Origin: Erodium maritimum
Taxonomy: Eukaryota > Streptophyta > Magnoliopsida > Geraniales > Geraniaceae
Direction of reading: 5' to 3'
Assembly: GCA_963921825.1 (NCBI GenBank)
Contig: OY997591.1
Span: forward strand, 22,005,515 to 22,069,514
Length of the DNA: 64,000 bases
Below the pieces are notes generated by a model. It was not told where the DNA came from. It searched no databases and was given only the letters and a program-made list of their open reading frames with translations. Below, one piece after another: positions 33,355 to 45,707 of the stretch (the stretch's first letter is position 1; every line of letters starts with the position of its first letter). Made by a program: the position numbers and the translations under genes.

Positions 33355-36300
33355 TTGAATGTAATTTGATTGTGCCAAATGGTATGATCGGGTGAGTGAT
33401 AGACCGATAGAACGTGGTTGGTAAGTATGACGGTAAGTGTGATTGTTAATATGAGTTCTTTGTGGCGTGTTGTGGTAAGATTGTGAGTTGCTAAACTATG
33501 AATGAACTATGACTGTATGGTATGTTACTATCTTGTGTGTAATCTAAGAGGAGTTGTGTTCCGGTATGGTACCTACACCGAGGGGGTATGCCGGTGTGGG
33601 GTAGTACCTAGGCCGATGAATTGTGTACCGGTATGGTACCTACACCGAAGGGGTATGCCGGTGTGGGGTAGTACCTAGGCCGATGGTATTATGGTAACCT
33701 CAATGTGAATCCCGGGAAGACCGATGCGAATTCCGGTATTTTGGTAAACCCGATGTGAATCCCGGGAGGACGTCCAGGCCGAAGGGAATTCTGGTACGAC
33801 GCGAGATTGTTTACCCTGCGGGGATGGTTACTTGTTGCTTCACCCCGTGTGTATGCGTCATGCGGGAGCATTCCGGGAAGGTTATCCTGTTTCACCCCGA
33901 TGATCTATGTTCCCTTGGAGACATTTCCGAGAATCCCGACGATATGTGTCCCTTTAGGGATGTTTCCGGTAGCCCCGACATATGTGTCTCCTCTGGATCG
34001 AGGGGAAATCCGACATGACACAAGGACCAATTGTGGATCAGAGTATTGTATCCGACATGACACAAGGACCAGTTGTGAATCAGAGTATTGTGGTTTAAGT
34101 ATCGACGCGACGTTTATACTATTTCTCCTTTGTTGTTCTATCAAAGATTACATTGCCTTTCCTTAATCCTCTTGAATTACTGTTTTCCTTAAGCATTGAA
34201 TATTCTTATTTTTCTCTTTATCATAACATCTTGTTGGTTAGTCGTGTTAATTGTAAATTGTGGCTAATTGTGTTAATTCAGTTTTATTACCAAAGTGGAG
34301 GTTACTTTACTTATTATTTTCCCTACTGAGCGTAAGCTCACCCCTGTTTGCTTTATTTACTGTTTGTACATGCATGCTTGGTGAGTAGTTCCTAGAGTTG
34401 GGCTCGAGGCTCGGGAGCTTCTGGGAGAGTTCGAGTGGAATTGATGTTAGAGACGTATTTTTGTCGTTGTACTGAACCTTATGTTTATTCTGTTATATTC
34501 TGAGCTTTGACTCGTAACTTCGGTTTAGGACTTATTTTATCAAAGTTATTTGATCGAAACTAAATTTGGAGATTTAAAATTGTTTAAGTATACTTTTATC
34601 TTTATTATTTATTTGTTAGTTTAATTCACGTCTCGAGTCCGGTCAAAACCAGATTTGGGGCGTGACATAAATAGTCTTTCAGTTAGCTCACCATTTCAAC
34701 TTCTTTGTCCTAGCACCATTAAGAAGCTGACATATTGACCCTCCAGCTCAACCCCATCCGAATGAATCCAAGGGTCATTTCCCGTGAGTCAAGTGACACC
34801 CGTAATGAGAGTAGATGTTCCCGGACCAATGGCTTTCCTCGCTCCCTGAGCTAGAAGAGCCTGGGCTGCTCTTATACTAGTCCAAAGAAAGCTCGGGTTA
34901 GTCCTCTTACCGGCTGCTAGAAAACTCCCATCCGGGAAATAGCGAGCTCTAAAAATCTTACAGACCAGTGCGCCCAAATATGTCATAACTTCTAGTCCAT
35001 TTCACAAAGAAGAGCAACTTAAAGTCTCACAGGTTCCGAAACCCCATACCACCTTGAGCCTTCAACAAATAAAGTTTCACCCAATCCTTCCAACTAATCG
35101 ATGTTTAGGCTTTTGAATTGCTAACTCACCTGAATTTCGCCAATGCCACATGAATCTTCGATATTAAGGATTGTGGAAGTAGAAAAAATCCCATAGTATA
35201 GACCGTCACATATGTTAGGATGGACTTAATCATAGCCTCTTTTCCCCTTGAGATAAAAGCTAGTTATCCCAAGTATTTATTCTGTTTAGAACACGACCGA
35301 CAATAAATTGAAGAGCTTGAGTACGATTCCTATCGATCAAATTAAGAACTCCCAAATAAGTAGAAGCCTCATAAATTTCAAGAATGCCAAGAGAAATACA
35401 GCAAGAGACCCTAACCGTATGAGAGGTATTAGTACTGAAGAAGATGGATGATTTTTCTCGGTTTATCTGTTGGCCCTACATAATCCCAAAATCATTAAGG
35501 ATGCTATGGAGAGTGGCTACCCCCCTATGATCCTTCCTGCAAAAAATATAACAATTGTCTGCGAAAAACATATGGGAGACATCAGAGCTCCCGTAGCAAT
35601 TAAAATACCATGTATGTTATCTTGAGCCTCTTCCTTCCAAAACGTACAAGACAAAGCTTCCATACAAAACAGAAATAGATAAGGGGATAAAGGATACCCT
35701 TGTCTAATTCCTCGGTCCGGGATACTCTTGTCCATCATCTTCCCCCCGTAGTCACGGTATACCGAACCGAATTAATACAAGTTCTCATTAAAGTGATCCA
35801 TCTTTCCCCCAAAATTGAATTTTTGCATCATTTCTCAAGGAAAGCCCATTTCACTCAATCATAAGCCTTTCTCATATCGAGTTTTATAGCCATAAACCCC
35901 TTAACACCTTGCGTTTTTTGGTGTAGGAAATGGATAATCCCGAAAATTGGAAAATATTGTCCTGAATAACATGGCCCGGGACAAAGGCTCCCTGGTTTTC
36001 CGAGATCAGCCTATGAAGAACATGCTTTATTATATTTTCCAAGACTTTAGAGATGATTATGAAAATAGCATTGCATAGGGCAATTGGTCTTAGATCCGTT
36101 ATCTTCTTCAGGGCTACTTTCTTTGGGATTAAGACCAATGTGGTGTCATTATGCTCGGCTGAAAAATCACCTCTCTCGATCGCCTAAGTGATGTATTAAG
36201 TCACTCGATCCTTCAAAATAGTACAATACTTTTGGTAGAAATACGGGTTCAAACCGTTTGTCCCCGAGGATTTATTGGGACACATTTGAAAAACCACAGT

Positions 36301-38091
36301 TCTAACTTCCTTAGGGTCAACCTAAGCTAAAAGAAGCTCATTTTGGGCTTCCAAGACCACATTAAGGACTTGAAAAGGAAGCTCGCTGTCCGAGGTCAGT
36401 GAGGATGTGAATATATCGCGAAACTCCTTCAACCCTGTTTCCCAAGTCATTTAGGTGCCCTCATCGTTCTCAAGAACCGCGATGTTATTAATTCTTCTCC
36501 GCCTTAAAGCAACAACGAAAAAGATTTTTTTTTTTTATCACTATCCCTCAACCAATGCTCATTCGCCTTTTGGCACTAGAAGTTTTCCCGATTCTTCAGT
36601 AGAATAACATATTGCGTATGAAAAGCTTCCTTCTCCATAATTCTAGGCCTATCAATTCTGCCATTTAAAAACGCCAATTTTTTTGGGTCCATTTGATTTT
36701 CTTCTCATTTTCCTTAAACGAATTCTGCTCCCACTGATGAAGGACTGTCGAGACCTTCTTAATATTAAATCTCATAGAAGTGGTCTAAATTTGGCTCCAT
36801 ATCTGTAGAATAATAATACCACATTGGGGGTAAGTCGACCAGTGGTTCTCGAACCTGAATTTTGGAGGATTTCTCAGAATGCGCTCTCTAGAGAGACTCA
36901 TAATAAGAGGTTTATCATCCGACGTCGAGAAGCCAATATTAAGAAGAAAAGTCTTGGGGATATTCCCTTCGAAAGCCGGTCGAAACGAGACCCCTATCCA
37001 GCTTGGTTTCAACTCTTTTAGTTGGATCCTTTCCTCTGTGCCAAGTAAATTTGTACCCCCTGCATTGGCATATCCTCCAGCCCAATGTTTTCAATAACAT
37101 CACGGAAATCATCGATCAAATGCATAGGATACGACTGTCCCCTTTTAGTTTTCGACGGATGTAAGATACCATTAAAATCTCCTAAGGCCAGCCATTTGTC
37201 CTCCGTATTTTCCACAACCAATTCCCAAAGCATCCTCTAAGTACGATGCCGATTCAATCTATTAGCCTCACCATAAATCCACGTTATTTGGAATTTCGAT
37301 CCTCTAGGGGGTCATCCAAATATCAATGCAATAAGGAGTGCACCTCCCTTTAGGATGTTTAGGTCATCATTCTATAACATTTCCACCCCTCCCTGGTGGC
37401 CTTCTACTGCATGCCAAGTTCCTCCATGAATGCCCTGGTTTCGGGGGAGAATTTTCAGCTCTCCGTCATAGAGAAACGTCTCCGTAAGAAAGATAAGTGA
37501 AGGGTGAAACTGAGAGAGGTACCACTTGAGTTGGCACTTGTGAAGATCATTACCTAACATGTGACAATTCCAAGCTAGAATCTTCATACCTCAAGAAGCA
37601 ACCTAGGAATTGACCATTGAGTAAAGATAAACCATACCCTCCTGAAAACCACCTGGGCCTAAAAACCTGCCCTAAAAAAACACAGGCACCACAACACAAA
37701 AGGCATGACCCGACACACAACTGCTACAATAGAGTAGAGCCTTAAACCGAGGGAACCCAAAACCAGCACATGTCGAAGAAACCACTTCCCAAAATATAAC
37801 GGACCCCCAAAATTAAACAAAGGAGAAGAAGAGAAGGCACAAGAGGGAAAAACAGATGGCTCATCTTGGAGAATCGCAACAAACTCTACGGGAGATGAGG
37901 TCAAGGGATAGGAACAAGGGATAAGAGGAGATATCTTACAGGTAAGGCTGGAGTTCTGAGCTCACCTAAACGGATGGACGTCGCAAGGAGGAGGAATATG
38001 AGAAGTTGTAGCATCGTCGAGAGGGGAAAAATGGCTTAGAAAGAGGGGCGCGTGAGGCGTGCTCTAGAAAGGGCTTAGACAATAGAAAAAA

Positions 38092-38586
38092 GGGATAATT
38101 CCACCTCAGTACCCTAAATCTTTCATATTTCATTTAGAGTACCCTAAATCTTTCATATTTCATTTAGAGTACCCTAAATTTTTTTTGTGTCACCTCAGTA
38201 CCCTAAACTTTCATTAATTCATTAAAAGTACCCTAAATCTTTTTTGTTTCACCTCGGTATCCTAAACTTTCATTAATTCCATTTTAGTACCCACCGTTAA
38301 CTTTACATATGATTTTCCATCCAAAACAGGTAAATTGACCATACTACCCCTCACCAACAACCAAAATTATGGTAAAGTTAATGGTGGGTACTAAAATGAA
38401 ATTAATGAAAATTTAGGGTATTAAAATGGAATTAATAAAAGTTTAGGGTACTGAGGTGACACAAAAAAGATTTAGGGTACTCTAAATAAAATATGAAAGA
38501 TTTAAGGTACTGAGATGATACAAAATAGATTTAGGATAATCTAAATAAAATATGAAAGATTTAAGGTACTAAGGTGGAATTAACTC
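38092..38586. mobile_element. Foldback MITE, perfect 9-bp target duplication
   Basis: Ends GGGATAATTCCACC and GGTGGAATTAACTC. The flanks are TAGAAAAAA at 38083-38091 and 38587-38595, a perfect match. Inside are several copies of GTACCCTAAA and its complement. It is non-coding, with a Mutator-like duplication length. Confidence 0.8.
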
Positions 38587-38595
38587 TAGAAAAAA

Positions 38596-39050
38596 AACTA
38601 GCACACATGTTTAGTAGCACCTCTTTTTATTTGTTTGCAGATTGATAACTTAATCTTTAAAGTGTTGTGAGTTCTAGTCTTAAGAACTTTTATTTTGTTA
38701 CATTTGATTTTAGAATGATGATATTTCCTTTGCAATGTTAAATTACAAAAACAATCAAATTTTTGGGGTTTCCAAATTCTCATACCTTATTAAAAAAAAT
38801 TATTAGTTGAACTTAAAATTTTAAAAATAAAATTATCGTTTTGGAACAATTCATTATAGAATATAATGAAGTAAAAATTTAGAGGTCATAGTTCTATAAT
38901 GATTTTAAAAAATATATCAATTTGTAAAAATATATTTTTCTAGTACCGTTGATTTATAGTTGGTCGCAAATAGTTGTTTGGGATTATGCCCTTTTAAATA
39001 GCTACTTTTATAGTCTTATTGTACTCACTCAGTAGTCCTCGATTTCATAA
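38596..39050. other. AT-rich spacer
   Basis: No gene is seen. It lies between two MITEs. Confidence 0.4.
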
Positions 39051-39520
39051 GGGATAATTGAAAAAAATGATCTCCAAATATTCAATTTTTGCAACTTGTG
39101 TCTCTAAACAAAAATTCCCAACAATTTGTATCCATAAACCTTTCTTAATTTGCACCGTTAATGAAAAGTTACATTTTCTATCTTAGTTGGGTCGCATGCC
39201 CTAAACATGCCATCCAAAATATTAAAAACGGCCATTTTTACCATAACACTAAAATAAAAATTTTGCCAAAAAAAATGTTCCTAAAATTTGTAGATTTGTA
39301 GAAGATGTCCCTTAAATATGGTGCTTTAACAACTTGTAATTGAGAATAAATATTTTTTTTCTAATGTGAAAATAAATAGATTATTTTTCTTTATTTATAA
39401 CTCTGGGATGAATGATGCAAATTAAAGAAAAGTATATGGATACAAATTGCTATGAATTTTTATTTTGGGACACAAATTGCAATAATCGAATCCCTAAGGG
39501 GCATTGTATGCAATTGTCCC
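39051..39520. mobile_element. Foldback MITE, same family as the DJ-1 intron copy
   Basis: Begins GGGATAATTG and ends CAATTGTCCC, flanked by ATTTCATAA at 39042-39050 and 39521-39529, a perfect 9-bp duplication. Inner sequence such as TTTTTGCAACTTGTGTC matches the element at 28168-28643. Confidence 0.85.
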
Positions 39521-39529
39521 ATTTCATAA

Positions 39530-40305
39530 TATTGTAAATTCGTTATTTTTTAAACACTAAATATGAATCTGAATCCTCAGGGGTTTGTCATTCGATTCCT
39601 CAAATCTAATCCTCTGATTAAGGCCCATGTGGATGCTATCAAATGAAAACAACACTTCAATCATTTCAATTTAGGTTTCCATGTTCAATAGTGTTTACGA
39701 ATCAACTATCATAAAGAAGCAAGTCATCTATGAAATTTATGGAAAATGTCTGAACTAAAAATTTATCCGAAATGTAAAAGACAACTAAAAACACAAATTG
39801 AAATTAAAATATTTTATTTTACTTCAAATTAAAAAATTTCGGTTGTTGCTCTAGTTTTGAGATTGAGAGATCCGTCTTACTCATCATTGATCAAACCATA
39901 TCTAATAAAGTTTGATTTCTCCTCTCGAACACACAATTTCTTTGAGGTGTTCCGGACAAAGTGAGTTGAATGACGATCCCACATTCTCCTTGAATAATTG
40001 AAGAATTCTTAGTCTAGATATCTCCACCAGGATCTGCTCATAGTGTTTTAATAATTTGATCAAGTTGATTCTATAAAAATACTGCCTAATTAGATGTAAT
40101 GAAGTGAAATTTTCTCCGGCTTTTGTGTTCACCTCTTAAAATAAAGAGAGAATCATCTTGACCCAGGGGTTTTCTGTTAAAATTAAAAACCTCAGGGGCA
40201 TTTTAGAATATGGACTCTTTGATCCTTCTCTGGGTTTAAATGGTAGCACCTCTCCACTGTCTCCACACATAACCAAACCCTTTGAAAAGCTTAACTGACT
40301 CAACT
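39530..40305 (+). promoter_or_regulatory. Upstream region of the MORF8-like gene
   Basis: AT-rich intergenic DNA leading into the gene's 5' UTR. No gene is seen. No clear TATA box lies in the last 150 bases. Confidence 0.4.
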
Positions 40306-42467
40306 ATGGCGACTCAGTCCCTTACTCGTTTCCTGTCCAAGCCCAAGATTGCTGCCTCCCTCATCAGCCGCCGTCTCTCCACCTTCGCTGCCTCTACAAC
40401 CACCACCACCACCACCTTCTCTGCCTCTTCCTTCGCCGCTCCTCGCTCCCGCCTCTTCCTCGGCTGCCTCCGTCCCCTATCCTCGGAGGTCCCCTCCTTT
40501 GAGCTCCGGAGCCTCTCGTTCCGCGGGTTATCCACTGATGCAGACCCGTCTACCGCCGCCGCCGCAGATAAAAATCCCAAGGAGGGCGAGAAGGAGGATG
40601 TCCTTCTCGACGGATGCGATTTTAAGCACTGGATGGTGATGATGGATAAGCCCCAGGGAGAGCCTACCAGGGACCAAATCATCGATAGCTACGTCAAGAC
40701 TCTAGCCATGGTTGTGGGAAGGTGATGATTTTTCCCTGTTCCCTTATCGACTCTCGTTATTTATTTTGCCGATCTATCGTTTGTTTTCTGAGAAAAGATG
40801 AAAGGGAAAGGATACGATATCAATTTGCTATTTCATATCCTGATATTTGAGGTTCTGACATTGAACATGATTTTGCTGTTTTTATTTTATTTATTTGATG
40901 ATGAATGAGTAGGAATGTGACTCATATGGTTGCTATGTATGGTTTTTGAGATCTGAAGAAGTGTAGAAGATACCTATGACATTTTGAATTTTATGTTTTG
41001 TTTTTTGAGGATCAAAAAGGTCTGTCTTGAAAGACACTGAGGATTGTTCATAGAAACTGAAATGACAAGGAATTTCTTGATGCTACTTCTGTGAAGTCTG
41101 CTATTGGGTGCCAAGAAATTTGTGATGGGAAATTGACTGTACATTAATATTATTTTCAGTGTCTTTACCTTTGCTGATGGATTATCAGGACTGCAAGAAA
41201 CCAGCTCAGCCTAGCCGTTTGCCTTATGCCCATAGTTGGGTGCAAAGTACTTGTACTCTGCAGCCATTTTGATGTAGTGAATCTTTGGGCTTTGAAACTT
41301 TAGTTTATTGATTATGCGTGTGAGAGATTTTGACTGCTCGAATCTGGGCTCTTAGCACGCACATGTATCTAAGAGGCCCTGGAGCCAATTCAGTTGCAAA
41401 AGGATCGGCATTTAGTTACATGTCAATTTTGATTGTTTGTGTGATGTATTATATCTGTGTGTTTATTCTAACAGTGAAGAAGAGGCTAGGAGCAAGATAT
41501 ATTCAGTCTCAACTAAATGTTACTATGCATTTAGCTTTGTTGGGGACAAGGAGCTTTCTGAGAAGGTCAATGGTACGTGTGCTCTTGATTGTCTTCTATT
41601 TGCCTTTGCTTAATAATGAAAAGTGTCCATTTATATACTCACGTAATTACTCCTTTTCAGATTTACCAAATGTCCGTCTTGCGGTTCCTGATTCATATTT
41701 GGATCCCAAGAACAAAGATTATGGAGGTGAGAATATCTTTATTCATGAGTTGACTTTTAGATATAACTGAGAATTATGTTACATGATTGTGTTGGGAGTT
41801 CAGTGTCTCTTTTCTATGTCTAGCGTCTGTAAAGATGATGGCTTTCCTATATTGCATTGCCACTTCACAATTCAAGGTGTTAAAAAGTTCTTAGTTTTAT
41901 AATGATTGTCTTTGCACCTTTATTCCTTCTTCTTGTGAGGGTGATCTGTTTGGTTGTGATTTCTTCAAAATAGTGATTCGTTTTCATATAATTTCTAATT
42001 GAACCATATGCTACAAGAGTTTATCTACATATGTAGAGATGGTATTCATGAGATGTGCTTGTAGAGTGCAGCTTGCAGATAGAGGCAGCTTACTTTTTGG
42101 TTCATTTGTCAACCGCCTAGTGTTCAAAGGCCAAATCTTTGAGCTATATGGATTTGTTGAAATTTTACATGCTATTAGCTAACTGAGATTACATTTAATT
42201 TCTTATTTTGCAGGAGAGCCTTTCATTAATGGGAAGGCTGTTCCATATGATCCCAAGTACCACAAGGAATGGTTGAGGAACAACAACAATCAATCAACCA
42301 ACAGAGGGCCTCGTCGCAATTTCGACTCACCAAGAAACAACTTCCAGAACAACCAAAGAGGTGCTTGGAAGAGTGGAATTCAAAACACCCAGAACATCCC
42401 AAGAGACATAGGAAGAGGCCAGGAGTTCCAAAACAGCTCAACAAACACGAACAGGCCAAGCAACTGA
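40306..42467 (+). CDS. MORF8: Multiple organellar RNA editing factor, MORF8/RIP1-like
   Basis: MORF proteins bind PPR editing proteins and are needed for C-to-U RNA editing in mitochondria and plastids. Exons are 40306-40721, 41475-41572, 41661-41726 and 42214-42467, with GT-AG introns, giving 277 residues. The first ~70 residues are Ser/Thr/Arg-rich with few acids, a typical organelle-targeting peptide. The MORF box then reads LLDGCDFKHWMVMMDKPQGE, TRDQIIDSYVKTLAMVVG, KIYSVSTKCYYAFSF, VPDSYLDPKNKDYGGEPF and GKAVPYDPKYHKEWLRNNN. The tail is a short Asn/Arg-rich stretch of about 55 residues, unlike the long Gly/Pro tail I recall for Arabidopsis MORF8. Its position next to a DJ-1 gene supports MORF8 orthology; MORF3 is the main alternative. 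The start is the ATG before the targeting peptide. Confidence 0.93.
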
Positions 42468-43662
42468 GTAGTGGCAGTAAAGGAAATATGATGCAAGAGT
42501 CCTAGGAAAATTGAGCTTTAGCAAATGTTTAGCGTAGTTAGTGAATGCATTCCTTCCCGCAATGCTTGTATCTAGGCTGGAAAACAAATATGGCTTCCAT
42601 TGCCATACAATCTCTGCTGTAGAAACTACAGTAGTGCGGCCTATCTTGAAATTCTTCTGTGTCCTTGATGGGCAAAAGAGACCTTGCATTTCTCGTATCT
42701 TTTCTGTAATTTGGATAGAATGAGCGTATAAAACTCTTCCCTTGTTTGGATGAGCTTGGTGGCAATACTTTTACATGGGCAAGCTCTGATTTTAGAAATA
42801 GAGGTACTTGGCTTCAGTTATCAGTGTTGGATTTCAATTTAAAGCTACTGTATGTATTAAGATTTGACATCCATATTCCATCATATGGAAGCAAGTATTT
42901 ATTTTCATTTTTTTTTATGTTCCTGTCTGGTCATGCTATAAATTTTACCTGATCCACTCTTCTGTTTTATAGCTTAGCATGTTCAATCTACGAAGTTGAA
43001 AGAACTAGAACCAAGTAGGGCTTTGATTGTTTTAGGAGGATAAGTATACACTTATCATCCTTCTGGAATTTAGGCTCAGTGTATTCAAAATTAGTGCTGG
43101 TAGCATCATAAGCATATGTCAAAGTCATTTGAATCTTTATCCTCTTTTCCCTTTATTTTGTGCTGACCTGTTTTGTTTTTGCTCCTTTTCCTTGACTGTT
43201 GCTCTCTCTGATAAAAAAAATGATTTGAATCTAACCTCGGTTTGAAACTAGTAAATCAGAAGGATATGAATACTTGTAGTAGTTTTAGCACTTATTCTTG
43301 GTGTCCTATAATAATTCTTATTAAATATTGATAAGGTAGATGTATCCACCTGACCCTAGTTCTCTTCTTTCTGCCCCCACCCTGCTCATGTCAGATCCTG
43401 TTTAGTATTTGAGGTTTCGAGCTCCTTCTCAAGCTTGTTATGTAGTCTTGTATCTTATTTTCCCCTCCTCTTCTCTCAACTGTAATTCTCCCTTGGAGAT
43501 TCTTCTGCTGAGATGAATAAGAAATTTTCTCGTCTTGGCTGATTAAACAAAAATAGTTTTAAAGAGATAAGAGTCCATTGATTCATATTGGAAGCAAAAG
43601 TTTTAATTGTCACTACATTGCTTCATTTGGCTACAAAACAATGATCTGTTTTATCATAAAAG
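42468..43662. other. Convergent intergenic region and 3' UTRs
   Basis: Lies between the convergent MORF8-like and TBL genes and should hold both 3' UTRs. T-rich, with no extra gene seen. Confidence 0.5.
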
Positions 43663-45575
43663 CTATGAAAGATTCTGATATTTCTGTAACAAATGTGCAT
43701 ACAAAATCTCATTCCAAGTATCAGGTACTCCGGGTAAGCACCAATGGATGCAATCAGCAAACCTCTTCGGATCAGACCTCTGCTCCTTGCTCAACAGCTT
43801 CCCCCTGCGCTCCCCGTAAACTGAGGTATGTGCATCTTTCCGGAACTCAGACAATTGTGTTATGTTGAGCAGAGTTACATTGATTCTTAGCTCTCGTAAA
43901 GCATCACCTAGTATCTGCATAACCTCTAGGTTCGAACCACTGCCCCAATATGGTTGCTGTATCGGGTCTGATTCACCGAAGCAGTTCTCATCACTCCCAC
44001 CTTTCCACTCCCAGCTCCTGAAAAAAAGAACAAGTTGTTGTTAACCGCTATTCTTCATTGTTGTTTTGGGAAGTGGGAACGAGAGAAACTTGTATATTAG
44101 ATTGATGTTGTGTTCGATGTAGTGCTTACAATACATGAGTATTTATACATTAAGAGGTGACTACGATGTCAAGAAAGATGGAAAGGCTTATGGGCTATGA
44201 TTGTTGTGAGCTACTCTAAGGGCTGGTGGCGTTGTGGTGAGCTAAAGTGAACAAAATCAAGGAAGCTGGACAGTTGCAGTGTAAAGTCAAGAATGACAGC
44301 TTCATATTTTCTAACATTCATAAACAGTTGGTGTTGAAACTGACCATAAATGTGTGGGAGACATGCTCATGAAGAAGACTTTCTGGGTCAGAGGATTGAT
44401 GTTGGATTCTATCCACTTTGCCCATGTTCCTAGTGCCAGTTTGTATGCCTCAGTCACCTTGTATTCTTTCACATCTTCTATAGATCCATATCTGTAAGTG
44501 ATTGTTAGAATATAATTATAATTGGACCTTCAACTATCAGTTTGAGCTTTTAGTTGAGTTGGTCCTCTAATATGGTATCAGAACTCAAACCAACTACCAA
44601 ATCCAAGCACTTAATGACATTAGTTTTGATAGATTACTACTCACGTAGCGTTGATACGAGGATCGTGCATCCACCAAACGTAGCTCTCGAATACCAAAAC
44701 ATCGACTCCTTTCCAATGCTTGCCATGCTTTTCGATGGAGTCTAGCTTCACTAGTCTCTTTAGTACTGTATGGTTTGTCGCGTGATCAGAGATGGACTCA
44801 ACCATGAAGGGAGCCCAATAGTACTCTATTGACACATCAAACTCCTGAAAACCAAAGTCAGATATGATCTCATACCACTTTCATTGCATCAAAATGATTA
44901 TTTGATGCACAAAGTAGTACCTCAGCTCTGAAGATCTTCATGGGTGGGACTCTTTTGAGGGACTTTTTTCCTTGTGGAATTACAGATTGCACCAAACATA
45001 CCATGGATTCAAACTGCCCTCTCTGTATTGAGTCTCCCACAAACATTATTCTTTTCCCCCTCAAAATTTGCAGTAACTTCAATGCATCAAACCTGTGAGA
45101 TAATGATTGTTGGAATATAAAACTGTAACGGGGTTTTCGACTATCAACTTGAGCTTCTAGTTAAGTTGGTCTTCTAATATGGTATCAGAGCGTTCAAATC
45201 CCGGATACTTAATTACCTTGGTAGGTTACATCCATGAGGCTGCCACCTCCAATTCTGGTAGGAAGAGTCAGGCCTCCCATTTCTCCGGCAAGTGACTTGC
45301 TTCACCAAATAGGGACAGCTCTCCTCTGCATAATGAGGAGATGACTCATTGTCCCACACCCACTTGCCGTCAAACACATTGCATCCTTCATCCACCCGAT
45401 CCTCCGGCAAGACAATCACCGACAACCTGTGCTTGTCTACACTTTCCGACCGCCGGAAAGCATAGCTCTGGTTGCTCTTTAACTTGTCTAGGACCAGTTT
45501 GGTGGTTCCTAGAACCAGAATACTTGCCAGGATTACCGGGAAGAGAGATTGATTGAGGGCATGTTGTGTCTTCAT
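43663..45575 (-). CDS. Trichome birefringence-like (TBL) polysaccharide O-acetyltransferase
   Basis: Golgi type II membrane protein of the TBL/DUF231 family, whose members O-acetylate cell-wall polymers such as xylan, mannan or pectin. Exons in gene order are 45575-45217, 45092-44921, 44844-44645, 44491-44345 and 44017-43663, giving 410 residues. A membrane anchor lies at about 9-30. The TBL domain follows with [36 protein letters not shown] and [13 protein letters not shown]. The GDS esterase motif is at 139-141 ([11 protein letters not shown]), and the partner DxxH is at 381-384 ([16 protein letters not shown]). The donors and acceptors are GT-AG. The start is the ATG before the anchor. It may be related to TBL41, which I recall close to the same Arabidopsis block; substrate cannot be read from sequence. 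No damage is visible. Confidence 0.94.
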
Positions 45576-45700
45576 TTGAGATGGCACTCACATGGAAGAT
45601 TCAAAATGGGCTATTTGTTGAAGATAGGTTAGTAGTATCTTGAGTTCCAAGCAACCAACCACTTGCTGGTGGGTGCTAACCATATTTAGGTAAGCAAAGG

Positions 45701-45707
45701 TTTTATA
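45701..45707 (-). promoter_or_regulatory. Candidate TATA box of the TBL gene
   Basis: TATAAAA on the minus strand about 130 bases upstream of the start codon, giving a 5' UTR near 100 nt. Confidence 0.4.

Larger units (their letters stand above)
31606..34667 (+). mobile_element. Solo LTR C (Ty3/gypsy-type), 3062 bp
   Basis: Starts TGTAAGAACCGCCCCCGG and ends GGGGCGTGACA, flanked by a perfect 5-bp duplication TAAAT at 31601-31605 and 34668-34672. The first 200 bases resemble solo LTR B (for example the GACTTT-GCCG-AAAAG-CAA block, then AAAGGCTTAGCCGTC against AAAGCTTATCCGTC). No coding region is present. It was inserted into the antisense LINE after that LINE. Landmarks are four 35-bp-spaced palindromes at 32534-32654, a 24-bp minisatellite, a 66-bp duplication near 33557-33690, a 42-bp duplication near 34012-34092 and the TGAGC/GCTCA hairpin at 34327-34340. 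Confidence 0.9.
30413..38082 (-). mobile_element. L1-type LINE, decayed, split by solo LTR C
   Basis: Read on the minus strand, an ORF1 C-terminal remnant (about 38080-37600) leads to an endonuclease starting MKILAWNCHMLGNDLHKCQL at 37587. Reverse transcriptase pieces follow at 36138-35517 (KKITDLRPIALCN; GIRQGYPLSPYLFLFCMEAL) and a thumb region near 34986-34789. After the LTR insertion come a zf-RVT knuckle (CPICLMEPESVSHLFLHFPY, near 31310) and an RNase H-like domain (about 30950-30520). The A tail is seen as a T run at 30413-30422. Multiple in-frame stops and frame changes make it inactive. The 5' boundary is approximate; a MITE sits there. Confidence 0.85.

Noticed and set aside
40314-40682. 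Antisense frame over MORF8 exon 1
   Set aside because: It is the shadow of a GC-rich, biased targeting-peptide exon; the sense strand has a full gene model.
45341-45591. Frames overlapping TBL exon 1
   Set aside because: They are shadows of the TBL coding frame, which has the anchor and conserved Cys pattern.
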